Shown one piece after another: positions 55,755-64,000 of a DNA stretch of 64,000 bases. The translations under genes and the position numbers were made by a program. A model generated the notes under the pieces. The model had not been told where the DNA came from, made no database searches, and worked only from the letters and a program-made list of their open reading frames with translations. Location of the stretch: NCBI GenBank assembly GCA_004173475.1, contig SEBU01000007.1:174316-238315 (forward strand), written 5' to 3'. This DNA is from Gammaproteobacteria bacterium. Its GTDB lineage: Bacteria; Pseudomonadota; Gammaproteobacteria; Pseudomonadales; Cellvibrionaceae. Each line of letters starts with the position of its first letter. Position 1 is the stretch's first letter.

Positions 55755-57545
55755 ATGATGAAATTTGGTTTAGGGAATCTCTCAGGTTTATGGGTTTCCC
55801 GAGTACTTTTTGGTTGTTTGGCCTTGTCCTGTGCTGGGGTAAATGCAGAAGCCGCGAGCAATCTTCACGACGTCGTTTCAAGGGCAATTGAATCTAATCC
55901 TGATTTACAAGCGAGGTATCACGCTTTCAAAGCCGCCAATTATCAAGTTGGGGAAGCCCGCGCCGGGTACTTACCCTCGGTAGATGTATCTGCAACCGCA
56001 GGTAAGGGTACTCGCGATTTTGACGGTTTGGATCGTTACAACACTGCTCAGGGCCAGGTAACCCTGACTCAAAGTTTATTTGAAGGTTTCAGAACGGTTG
56101 GGCAAGTGGAGCGTCTTGAGGGCGCAAAACTGGTGCGCTACTACGAGTTATTGAATAGCGTGGAAGAAACGGCGTTGGAAGCTGTTCGCGCTTATGAGGA
56201 TGTGAGCCGCGAACGTCTGTTGCTGAGTTCTGCTCGTGATAACTACTCAAAACACCAGGAAGTTTTTTCACAAATTGAAGAACGCGTAACTTCCGGTGTC
56301 GGTCGTAAAGTCGATTTGGAACAGGTTGCCGGTCGTTTAGCCCTTGCCGAAACAAATTTATTAACGGAAGCGTCGAATTTGCACGACGTAACAGCCCGTT
56401 ACTTACGAATCGTTGGCGAATTGCCAGCTTCTGAATTGGCTCCTTCGTCCCTTTCACAGACAAATCTCCCTCCTAATATTCGTGAAGCGCTTCAACTTGC
56501 CTACCAAGGTAATCCGGCCTTTCACGCTGCTATTAAAAATATCGCAGCTACGCAGGCTAATGTGAAGGTTGAGCGTTCCGGTTATTACCCGAAAGCAGAA
56601 GTGCGCGCGCGTCAGATAACCAGCCGTAATACCAATGGCTTTGATGAAAGAACAGATTTTGATCGCTACGGTGATGAAAGTGCCGTTGAGCTTGCGATCA
56701 CTTACAATTTATTTGCGGGTGGTGCAACTCGTTCTGCAGTTCGTCGTGCATTGGAGGAAGTTAATGAGGCAAAAGATTTACGTGATAAAGCCTGTGTCGA
56801 TTTACGCCAGACGACTCAAATTGCGTACAACGATTCAAATCGAATTAATGAACAGCTTAAATCATTGGATCAACATCGACGTTCAAGTGACAAAGTTCGT
56901 AGCGCCTACAGCGAACAATTTAAAATTGGCCAACGCTCATTATTAGATTTGTTGGATGCAGAAAATGAATACTTCCAAGCAAATCGAGCCTACACAAGCG
57001 CTGAAGCTGATTTAAATATTGCACATGCGCGAGTTTTATCATCGATGGGGAGCTTGCTGCCAGCGCTCAACATTACTCGCGAATCCTTGGTGCAAGTCAA
57101 AGGCGCTAAAATTAAAGATAACATTAAAATTGATGGTGCTAACGCTTGTCCAATTGATGTTGCCGAAGGTTATTCACGAAAAGATTTGATTTCCGAGATG
57201 GTTCGCATAAGCGGCGATGCTTTGTTTGAAGTGGGTAGTTCTGTTCTTACCCCAAATGCGGCGCAAAAGCTGGATGTTTTAATTGAGCAAATTAAAAATA
57301 CGCCAAACGTAGTGCAAATCAAAATTGAAGGCCATACCGACAACACGGGTAGTGACATGATCAATATTCCGCTGTCGAAAGCGCGCGCTGAAAGCGTGAA
57401 AAATTATTTCATTCTCAATGGTCTTGAACAAATTGATTTTCACATAGAAGGATATGGCGCGACTCGCGCTGTTGGCGACAATAATTCTGAGTCCGGGCGC
57501 GTTGCTAATCGTCGTGTTGAGGTGACAGTAACGCGCCAAGGTTAG
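55755..57545 (+). CDS. Type I secretion outer-membrane factor fused to an OmpA domain
   Basis: A signal peptide ending near NAEA is followed by a TolC/AggA-type outer-membrane efflux domain (about residues 35-440, two repeats of beta-strand pairs and long coiled helices), then a C-terminal OmpA-like peptidoglycan-binding domain (about 488-596). In the latter GHTDN (526-530) and NRRVEV (585-590) carry the expected diaminopimelate-binding residues. In related adhesin loci the two activities are usually on separate proteins. The fusion would anchor the channel to the cell wall. A terminator follows it, 172 bases before the ABC transporter gene. Confidence 0.92.
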   Translation: MMKFGLGNLSGLWVSRVLFGCLALSCAGVNAEAASNLHDVVSRAIESNPDLQARYHAFKAANYQVGEARAGYLPSVDVSATAGKGTRDFDGLDRYNTAQGQVTLTQSLFEGFRTVGQVERLEGAKLVRYYELLNSVEETALEAVRAYEDVSRERLLLSSARDNYSKHQEVFSQIEERVTSGVGRKVDLEQVAGRLALAETNLLTEASNLHDVTARYLRIVGELPASELAPSSLSQTNLPPNIREALQLAYQGNPAFHAAIKNIAATQANVKVERSGYYPKAEVRARQITSRNTNGFDERTDFDRYGDESAVELAITYNLFAGGATRSAVRRALEEVNEAKDLRDKACVDLRQTTQIAYNDSNRINEQLKSLDQHRRSSDKVRSAYSEQFKIGQRSLLDLLDAENEYFQANRAYTSAEADLNIAHARVLSSMGSLLPALNITRESLVQVKGAKIKDNIKIDGANACPIDVAEGYSRKDLISEMVRISGDALFEVGSSVLTPNAAQKLDVLIEQIKNTPNVVQIKIEGHTDNTGSDMINIPLSKARAESVKNYFILNGLEQIDFHIEGYGATRAVGDNNSESGRVANRRVEVTVTRQG

Positions 57546-57558
57546 TTAATACTCCCCG

Positions 57559-57592
57559 AAGCACAGTACCCGAAAGGATGCTGTGCTTTTTT
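57559..57592 (+). terminator. Terminator between the outer-membrane factor and the ABC transporter
   Basis: AAGCACAG/CTGTGCTT, with extra internal CC-GG pairing, ends in a T-run. It separates the channel gene from the transporter operon. Confidence 0.75.
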
Positions 57593-57730
57593 ATAACTTA
57601 ATCAACCTGTTAATCCCCCGTTAAATTGCGCAACCCGCTTTTGACTACTATATTAAGCGCAGGCTTATAACTTTCTTAGCACTCACAATTCATTATTCAA
57701 CGCCAAGGTTCAGTTTCTCAGGAGCATTTC

Positions 57731-59875
57731 ATGGTAATGCCACACACTGGCGCCCTGGAAAAAGGTGGGCCCTTGTTGGAATGTTTGTTAATTCTGGCGC
57801 GTGCTCACGGGATATTAGCCACGAGCGAGACTCTACTGGCTGGCTTGCCGCTGCAACATAATCAATTAACACCTTCTTCATTTGCGCGTTCAGCAAAGCG
57901 TGCAGGTATGACGAGCAAAATTATTGCCCGTGATCTTCTGCATTTGAACGATGCATTGTTTCCGGTGATCCTACTACTTAAGAATAATTCGGCGTGCGTA
58001 TTACTTGAACTTAATAAAGATACGCAAAGTGCACGTGTGGTATTTCCTGAGTTGGGGAATACCACTACCGTAGTGTCAATCGAAGAGTTAAAAGAAACCT
58101 ACGCCGGTCGTGTTATTTATTCCCGGCCTGAACAACAGTTTGATGCCCGTGCAACAACCATCGCGAAGACAAATCGCGGACATTGGTTTTGGGGTGTCAT
58201 TGCCGAGCATCGCAATCTTTATCGCGACGTTTTACTCACAGCTTTTATTATTAATATCTTCGCGTTGGCGTCGCCACTATTTGTAATGAATGTTTATGAT
58301 CGCGTTGTTCCTAATCACGCGACCGATACACTTTGGGTATTAGCGCTTGGAATTGTGTTAATGATCAGCGCTGATTTTGGATTGCGGATGATGCGCGCCT
58401 GGTTTGTTGATCTTGCAGCCAGCCGAACTGACATTACTTTGTCTGCAACTATTATGGAGCGCGTATTAGGAATGAAGTTGTCGGAACGACCCAATTCGGT
58501 TGGTTCATTCGCGTCCAGCTTACAATCCTTCGAATCTATTCGTAGTTTTATCAGTTCAGCAACAGTATTAGCGTTTGTGGACTTGCCATTCATTTTATTA
58601 TTTACGGTTGTTATTTTACTTATCTCATGGCCGCTCGTATTTCCTATTCTGTTTGGAATTATTGCGTCGATAATTTACGCAGCTGCGGTACAGCACAAAA
58701 TGCACAGCCTTTCGGAAAATTCGATGCAAGCTGCTGCACAACGCAATGCAATTTTAGTTGAAAGTTTGCAGGGTCTTGAAACTTTAAAAACGACGGGTTC
58801 GGAAGGGCGCATGCAAGCAATTTGGGAGCAGTCAACCCTTTTGCTGTCACGCACTGCTGTGAAAATGCGTATGTTGTCCGGTTCGGTAAGTTCGGGTACT
58901 GCATGGATACAACAAGTTGTGTCCGTAATAATTATTATCGTAGGCGTGTATCAAATAATTGATGGAAATTTAACGCAAGGTGGGTTGATTGCCTCTTATA
59001 TGTTATCTGCGCGTGTGATGGGCCCGATCAGTCAAACTGCTGCGCTCTTGATGCAATATCACCAGGCAGCAACAGCTTTAACAAATCTCGAACAAGTTAT
59101 GAATAAACCCGTCGATCGTCCTGCAGGGTCGAATTGGATTAGTCGTGCACGTTTGCAAGGTGGCATTGAATTTAAACAGGTAGGTTTCAAATACCCGAAC
59201 GATGACCGCGAAGTGTTGCGTAATATTTCGTTCAAAATTAATCCCGGTGAGCGTGTAGCTATTTTAGGCCGTAACGGGTCTGGCAAAACCACGCTGGAAA
59301 AAATGATCGCGGGATTATACGAACCGAGCGAAGGCACAGTGTTGGTAGACGGGATTGACGTTCGCCAATTAGACCCCGCTGAATTACGCCGTAATATTGG
59401 GTACGTTTCGCAAGATGTAAATTTATTCTACGGGACCTTGCGCGATAACATTGCCATGGGCGCAGGTCATGTTACTGATGAGGCGTTATTAGATGCGGTG
59501 CGTTTGAGTGGGTTAACGGAATTTGTCAATCAGCATCCTGCTGGTTTAGCAATGCCTGTGGGTGAGCACGGGCAATTATTATCTGGCGGGCAACGGCAAA
59601 GCGTTACTATTGCGCGCGCCTTGTTGAACGATCCTGCAATTTTATTATTTGATGAGCCGACGGGCTCAATGGATCATTCCAGTGAAGAAGAATTCAAGCG
59701 CAATATTGCGCAATTTGCTGAAGGCAAAACATTAGTGGTTATCACTCACCGAACTTCACTCTTGGAGTTGGTCAATCGCATCATCGTAATAGATGCAGGA
59801 AAGATTGTTGCGGATGGTGCTAAAGAACAAGTCGTAGAAGCCTTAAGACAGGGTCGTATCGGGAGGGCTGCATAA
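57731..59875 (+). CDS. lapB: Type I secretion ABC transporter, LapB type
   Basis: This 714-residue inner-membrane transporter energises export of the adhesin through the HlyD adaptor and TolC-like channel. An N-terminal C39-like domain (residues 1-130) lacks the usual catalytic CG motif, so it probably only docks substrate, as in LapB and HlyB. Six transmembrane helices (about 165-430) precede the nucleotide-binding domain with Walker A GRNGSGKT, signature LSGGQRQS and Walker B ILLFDEPT. Its stop overlaps the HlyD gene start by one base. The symbol is by analogy with Pseudomonas LapB. Confidence 0.93.
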   Translation: MVMPHTGALEKGGPLLECLLILARAHGILATSETLLAGLPLQHNQLTPSSFARSAKRAGMTSKIIARDLLHLNDALFPVILLLKNNSACVLLELNKDTQSARVVFPELGNTTTVVSIEELKETYAGRVIYSRPEQQFDARATTIAKTNRGHWFWGVIAEHRNLYRDVLLTAFIINIFALASPLFVMNVYDRVVPNHATDTLWVLALGIVLMISADFGLRMMRAWFVDLAASRTDITLSATIMERVLGMKLSERPNSVGSFASSLQSFESIRSFISSATVLAFVDLPFILLFTVVILLISWPLVFPILFGIIASIIYAAAVQHKMHSLSENSMQAAAQRNAILVESLQGLETLKTTGSEGRMQAIWEQSTLLLSRTAVKMRMLSGSVSSGTAWIQQVVSVIIIIVGVYQIIDGNLTQGGLIASYMLSARVMGPISQTAALLMQYHQAATALTNLEQVMNKPVDRPAGSNWISRARLQGGIEFKQVGFKYPNDDREVLRNISFKINPGERVAILGRNGSGKTTLEKMIAGLYEPSEGTVLVDGIDVRQLDPAELRRNIGYVSQDVNLFYGTLRDNIAMGAGHVTDEALLDAVRLSGLTEFVNQHPAGLAMPVGEHGQLLSGGQRQSVTIARALLNDPAILLFDEPTGSMDHSSEEEFKRNIAQFAEGKTLVVITHRTSLLELVNRIIVIDAGKIVADGAKEQVVEALRQGRIGRAA

Positions 59876-61314
59876 TGAACGCACCCGAACCCGTAAAAGA
59901 AATTTCTTCTTCTGAAAAATATTTTAAAAAAATAGGCGCGTGGCTGGATAAAATTGGTGTACCCGCCAGCGCGTTCATCGATAAAATTTATCAACGTTGG
60001 CTAACTCCTATTAATGAGCAATCTCACGATTGGCTGGATGATGCTGATTGGGCTCGAGTTCAACAAGAGCCTTTGCGGGCACGTCTGTTACTGAATGCCA
60101 TTGCGATAATTTTTTTGATTCTTCTTCTGTGGGCTGCATTTGCAAAAGTAGATGAGGTTGCGCGCGGTGAGGGTAAAGTGATCCCCTCTCAACAATTACA
60201 AGTTATTCAATCCTTCGATGGCGGTGTTGTTGAAGAAATCCTCGTACATGAGGGAGATATTGTAAAAAAAGGAGACTTGTTACTACGCATAGATCCAACC
60301 CGTTTTGTCTCCAGCTTTCGTGAAAATAATGCCTCCTTGGTGTCGCTACAAGCGCGTGCAGCGCGCTTAAAAGCGCTGACTTCAAAAACAGAATTTCAAT
60401 TACCGGAAAGTCTCATCAAATCATCGCCTGATATTGCAGAGCACGAGAAAAATCAATACGAAGCGAATCGTCGTGAATTAGATGAACAGCTCAGTATTTC
60501 GCGCAGTAAATTGGAGCAACGCCAGCGAGAATTACAAGAAGTTCGTGCAAAGCTTGATCAGGTGACGCGTGCGCTGGATTTAGCTAACCAGGAATTAACG
60601 GTTACGATGCCTTTGTTAAAAAGTGGCGCTGTATCGGAAGTTGAAATTTTAAAATTGCAGGGTGAAGTTTCAAATGCGCAGGGCGCTCGTCTACAAGCTT
60701 TGGCACAAGAACAACGTTTGCGCGCAGCTGTTGAAGAGGCGGAAGGGACTGTGCGTGAAGTTGAGTTAAATGAAGTTAATAAATGGCGCGCTGAATTATC
60801 GGAAACTTTGCAAAAGTTATCGAGCTTAAGTGAAACTGGAACTGGTCTTGCGGATAAAATTAAGTACTCTGAAATTCGCGCACCTGTGCATGGTACTGTG
60901 CAGCGTGTATATACAAATACCTTGGGCGGTGTTGTTCAACCTGGGCATGAAGTTGTTGAAATTATCCCGCTGGATGATCAGCTTTTGATTGAAGCCAAAG
61001 TAGCGCCGAAAGATATTGCATTTTTGCGTCCCGGTGAGAAAGCCATCGTAAAATTTACCGCCTATGATTTTGCGATTTATGGCGGCTTAACTGGCAAACT
61101 TGAACACATTAGTGCCGACACCATGAAAGATGAAAAAGAAAATGTTTATTACCTGGTGCGAGTGCGAACAGATCGGGCTGGGTTTGATGCGTCTTTACCT
61201 ATCATTCCAGGTATGACAGCGCAAGTTGATATCTTGACCGGTAAAAAAACTGTTCTCTCTTATTTATTGAAGCCTGTTTTACGGGCAAAACAAAATGCGT
61301 TAACTGAGCGATAA
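59875..61314 (+). CDS. lapC: Type I secretion HlyD-family adaptor, LapC type
   Basis: This 479-residue membrane fusion protein bridges the ABC transporter and the outer-membrane channel. It has a cytoplasmic N-terminus, one transmembrane helix (about residues 71-90), a lipoyl half motif (FDGGVVEEILVHEGDIV), a long coiled-coil hairpin (about 185-310), the second lipoyl half (IRAPVHGTVQRV) and the C-terminal HlyD domain. Coupled by one-base overlaps to genes on both sides. The symbol is by analogy. Confidence 0.93.
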   Translation: MNAPEPVKEISSSEKYFKKIGAWLDKIGVPASAFIDKIYQRWLTPINEQSHDWLDDADWARVQQEPLRARLLLNAIAIIFLILLLWAAFAKVDEVARGEGKVIPSQQLQVIQSFDGGVVEEILVHEGDIVKKGDLLLRIDPTRFVSSFRENNASLVSLQARAARLKALTSKTEFQLPESLIKSSPDIAEHEKNQYEANRRELDEQLSISRSKLEQRQRELQEVRAKLDQVTRALDLANQELTVTMPLLKSGAVSEVEILKLQGEVSNAQGARLQALAQEQRLRAAVEEAEGTVREVELNEVNKWRAELSETLQKLSSLSETGTGLADKIKYSEIRAPVHGTVQRVYTNTLGGVVQPGHEVVEIIPLDDQLLIEAKVAPKDIAFLRPGEKAIVKFTAYDFAIYGGLTGKLEHISADTMKDEKENVYYLVRVRTDRAGFDASLPIIPGMTAQVDILTGKKTVLSYLLKPVLRAKQNALTER

Positions 61315-61952
61315 TGCAGTCAATATTTTTATCACCAATTCATATTCAATCGCCCCGTTGGAGCCAGGCTTTTCCAAAGGCAAGAATAACCAACGTTGAA
61401 GCGGAAGTTCCCTCAAATCTCGGAGGCACACTTCTATGGGTCATGTTGAGTGATGTATTTACCCTTTCTCACATTGCAAAATGGGTTGCAGCAGGCGCGC
61501 GCGTTATTGCGCTCACGCAACATGAAAGCTCGCAAGAAGCAAAACAAGTTGTTGAGGCCGGCGCCAATGGATATTTGCATTATTTAGCAGTAGTACCGGT
61601 ACTAGAGCAGGCGAGTCAGGTCGTCGAAGTAGGAGGTTTATGGTTGGGCGTGGATTTAATGCGTCAACTGGTGATGGCTACTACAAATATTCTTACGCCG
61701 GCTGCAACACAAATAAAACAAAAGAATCCACAAGCGGCGCTGCCTGATCTCAACAACACTCACATAGATTTACTCAGTGTACGTGAACAAGCCGTTGCAA
61801 AAGCAGTTGCTGCAGGAAAATCAAATAAAGAAGTGGCTATTGAGTTGGATATTACCGAGCGAACAGTAAAAGCACATTTGAGTTCGGTTTTTGAGAAGCT
61901 TAATGTGCGCGATCGATTGCATTTAGTTTTAATTCTATCCAACCGTTCATAG
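61314..61952 (+). CDS. LuxR-type regulator with a pseudo-receiver domain
   Basis: Residues about 150-212 form a LuxR/GerE helix-turn-helix (LSVREQAVAKAVAAGKSNKEVAIELDITERTVKAHLSSVFEKL). The N-terminal 140 residues have a receiver-like pattern (ALTQHESS, EAGANGYLHY) but no recognisable phosphoacceptor Asp or acidic pair, so phosphorylation is unlikely. The ATG overlaps the HlyD stop by one base, making it the third coupled gene of the transporter operon and directly upstream of the adhesin. It probably regulates the adhesin or the operon; that is inference. Confidence 0.88.
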   Translation: MQSIFLSPIHIQSPRWSQAFPKARITNVEAEVPSNLGGTLLWVMLSDVFTLSHIAKWVAAGARVIALTQHESSQEAKQVVEAGANGYLHYLAVVPVLEQASQVVEVGGLWLGVDLMRQLVMATTNILTPAATQIKQKNPQAALPDLNNTHIDLLSVREQAVAKAVAAGKSNKEVAIELDITERTVKAHLSSVFEKLNVRDRLHLVLILSNRS

Positions 61953-61972
61953 ACATCGTTCAATAACGATGT
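61953..61972 (+). other. Hairpin after the LuxR-type gene
   Basis: ACATCGTT/AACGATGT with a CAAT loop starts at the base after the stop codon. The T-run is only two bases, so termination would be weak, possibly allowing read-through into the adhesin gene. The remaining 160 bases before the adhesin show no clear promoter hexamers. Confidence 0.5.
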
Positions 61973-62131
61973 TTGGCAATATCGCATTTTACTATGCAAT
62001 TTTAATCTATCTAATCCCACCGCATTGTCCTTTAGTCCAATAGAAATACAGGGACCTTCCGCTAGACTTCCAGAAGAATCCCTTATTCCATTTTATTTTT
62101 TTGTAATTTATGCCCACCGGAGTTTTTTTTC

Positions 62132-64000
62132 ATGGCTAATTCTGTTGCTACTGTTGCTGCTCTCGAAGGTCAAGCTTGGGCAAAAGCCCCAGACGGTACC
62201 TTACGCCCACTAAAAGTAGGCGACACGGTGACCGCAGAGGAGACAGTAATTACTGCCACCGGTGCGCGAATTGAATTGGATTTCGGCGATGGCCAGCCAG
62301 TTACAATCGCTGGCAATCAAGAAGTATTAATGAACCGCGATTTATGGACTGATTTAGCATCTGACAAACAAGATGCAGCAGTCGAAAGCGCTTCTGTTCA
62401 GGAGGCGCTCACTGTATTAAATGAAGGTGGAGATTTAACCACTGAATTGGAAGAAACCGCTGCTGGTTTAGGCGGCGGTGGTTCAAACGAGGGTCATGAC
62501 TTTGTAGCATTAACTCGTGTTATCGAACAAACAGATCCACTTGCATTTGATTACGCTATTAATAATTCCGTCACTACAACTACGCCAACTTTGTTTGCAT
62601 CCGGAACCGCCGGAAATTTGGCTCCCGAAATAAGTACACAAAACTTTTCGGGCGATGAAGACACAAATATTTCCGGCCAGATAATTGCCAATGATCCTGA
62701 AAACGGCGGTTTAACTTATAGTCTTGTAGGCCAACCCGCCAATGGTTCTATTTCTCTTGACCCTGCAACTGGTGGGTTCGTCTATACGCCCAACTCGAAT
62801 TACAGTGGTCCAGATAGCTTTGTCGTAACAGTGACAGACGGCGCTGGCAATACTACCAATACGACGGTGAGCCTAAATGTCGGTGCAATTAATGATGCGC
62901 CCGTTACTCAAGGCCAAACTTTATCAACGGTTGAAGATACGCCTATCAATGGGCAAGTAGTCGCGTCCGATGTAGACGGCGATGCGTTGACTTATTCTGT
63001 ATCAACAACAGCATCCAACGGTACCGTTACTATCGATTCAGCGACGGGCGCGTTTGTTTATACACCTAATGCGAATTACGTAGGTACCGACAGCTTTGTC
63101 GTTACGATTGCAGACGGAAATGGCGGTTTCACCACCAGCCTAATTAGCGTCGGTGTGGCTGATGGGAATGATGCACCCGTTACAAACTCAGATTTGGCGT
63201 CTACAAATATCAACCAAACTGTTACCGTCGACGTACTAGCCAATGATCTCGACGAAGCCAAATCGAGCCTGGTGGTCACTAATGTCGCGGTGGACCCAGC
63301 GCAAGGCGCTGTGGTAATCAACGCGCAAGGCCAAGTGGTATTTACACCTGCCAACAACTTCAGCGGCGCCGCGGTTATCACTTACACCGTTGCTGATTCT
63401 GCAGGATTGAGCAGCACGAGTACTTTGACTGTAAACGTGGGTGCGAACACAGCACCTACGAGTGCAGATAATTCGGTCACTATCTCAGAAGATGGGCAAC
63501 ATACTTTTACTGCAAATGATTTCGCATTTGCTGATGCTGATCTTGGGCAAACACTAAATGCTGTCCGTATAGATAGCTTGCCAGCAGCAGGCGCCCTTAG
63601 TTTTAACGGAACGCCAGTAACGGTTGGCCAAGTAATCAATGCGGCTGATCTTGGTGGTTTGGTATTTACACCAGTTGCAAATGCCAATGGCGCCAATTAC
63701 GCAACATTCAATTTCAGCGTACAAGATTCTGCGGGTGGTTTTGATACCACATCCAACACGATTACGTTGAACATTACACCGGTTAACGATGCTCCAACGA
63801 GCAACGCTGTTGTTGCCAATGGCAGCGAAGATTCATCAGTAACCATTACATTAAGTGGCAGTGATATTGATGGCACGGTGGCAGGTTATGTAATTAATAG
63901 TCTTCCCGCCAATGGTGTGTTGTATAGCGATGCGGCATTAACACAACCCATTGCAGCGGGTTCAACGGTGACCGGTTCGGTTTATTTTTCTCCGACTGCA
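62132..64000 (+). CDS. Giant Lap-type repeat adhesin, 3' partial
   Basis: The frame runs open from the ATG at 62132 (GGAG 10 bases upstream) to the end of the window (623 codons, no stop). Residues 1-140 form a retention module like that of Pseudomonas LapA: ALEGQAWAKAPDGTLRPLKVGD start, a TAAG cleavage-type site at 109-112, then GLGGGG and HDFVALTRV. From about residue 165 on, cadherin/VCBS-like repeats of about 92 residues begin (NDAPVT starts, FVYTPN centres, DSFVVT ends); five have started by the window edge. The product is likely exported by the adjacent type I system and held in the TolC-OmpA channel. Total size and C-terminal secretion signal are unseen. Confidence 0.9.
   Translation, partial: MANSVATVAALEGQAWAKAPDGTLRPLKVGDTVTAEETVITATGARIELDFGDGQPVTIAGNQEVLMNRDLWTDLASDKQDAAVESASVQEALTVLNEGGDLTTELEETAAGLGGGGSNEGHDFVALTRVIEQTDPLAFDYAINNSVTTTTPTLFASGTAGNLAPEISTQNFSGDEDTNISGQIIANDPENGGLTYSLVGQPANGSISLDPATGGFVYTPNSNYSGPDSFVVTVTDGAGNTTNTTVSLNVGAINDAPVTQGQTLSTVEDTPINGQVVASDVDGDALTYSVSTTASNGTVTIDSATGAFVYTPNANYVGTDSFVVTIADGNGGFTTSLISVGVADGNDAPVTNSDLASTNINQTVTVDVLANDLDEAKSSLVVTNVAVDPAQGAVVINAQGQVVFTPANNFSGAAVITYTVADSAGLSSTSTLTVNVGANTAPTSADNSVTISEDGQHTFTANDFAFADADLGQTLNAVRIDSLPAAGALSFNGTPVTVGQVINAADLGGLVFTPVANANGANYATFNFSVQDSAGGFDTTSNTITLNITPVNDAPTSNAVVANGSEDSSVTITLSGSDIDGTVAGYVINSLPANGVLYSDAALTQPIAAGSTVTGSVYFSPTA
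62456..62467 (+). other. Predicted LapG-type cleavage site in the adhesin
   Basis: These codons encode Thr109-Ala-Ala-Gly112. LapG cleaves P. fluorescens LapA between Ala108 and Ala109 in the same motif, so a LapG-like protease could cut this protein between Ala110 and Ala111 and release it. The site is followed by a Gly hinge. Confidence 0.65.

Noticed and set aside
55567..55755. 62-codon plus-strand frame before the outer-membrane factor
   Set aside because: Very AT-rich leader sequence, no ribosome-binding site and no recognisable domain, though hydrophobic.

Overview
This 64 kb window is a compact, gene-dense stretch of a gammaproteobacterial chromosome of moderate, slightly AT-leaning base composition. 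Several blocks have the gene order of Pseudomonas and its relatives: lptF-lptG divergent from pepA-holC, apbC-dcd, tilS-pyrG-kdsA-eno-ftsB-ispD-ispF-truD, and pcm-nlpD-rpoS next to fdxA and mutS. A secreted lipoprotein with a long polyserine linker, together with this order, suggests the Cellvibrio/Saccharophagus group (Cellvibrionaceae). That placement is inference. I found no rRNA, tRNA, CRISPR array, transposase or prophage gene.

Layout. 1-4355: an RND efflux pump (adaptor cut by the window edge, plus permease). 4449-8852: Fe-S carrier ApbC, a DUF924 protein, dCTP deaminase, a BaiN-type flavoprotein and a lipoprotein. 8876-13993: minus-strand pepA-holC-hypothetical, divergent from lptFG (LPS export). 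14090-22488: a REC-GGDEF-REC cyclase, a YchJ-like protein, an acyltransferase coupled to dinG, yqcC, mazG, an HD-GYP phosphodiesterase and a small lipoprotein. 22615-26431: a phosphate-starvation cassette, with Pho-box-like repeats, two tandem PhoA-type alkaline phosphatases and a His-rich secreted protein. 26460-29743: a minus-strand copper-resistance operon (small Cys/His protein, CopA, CopB). 29964-32490: LemA, two TPM-domain proteins and GreB. 32623-35165: an S9 peptidase coupled to an orphan secreted protein. 35335-46371: housekeeping genes through rpoS. 46497-51772: fdxA and mutS (minus), an HDOD protein (plus) and a Dus tRNA-modifying enzyme (minus). 51957-55518: a DEAD-box helicase, PhoH and RlmA. 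55755-64000: a type I secretion locus for a giant Lap-type surface adhesin.

The last locus is the most interesting part. It encodes a TolC-like outer-membrane factor fused to a peptidoglycan-binding OmpA domain, a LapB-type ABC transporter, a LapC-type HlyD adaptor, a LuxR-type regulator with a receiver-like but apparently non-phosphorylatable N-terminus, and the start of a repeat adhesin. The adhesin runs off the window. Its N-terminus carries a retention module with a TAAG site at residues 109-112, about where LapG cleaves LapA in Pseudomonas fluorescens. In the known Lap system c-di-GMP controls that cleavage through LapD. A diguanylate cyclase and an HD-GYP phosphodiesterase are in this window, but LapD and LapG are not.

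Many start codons were moved from the longest open frame to an internal ATG, GTG or TTG where a ribosome-binding site, signal peptide or family N-terminus supports it. All family assignments come from reading motifs by eye; no database search was run.
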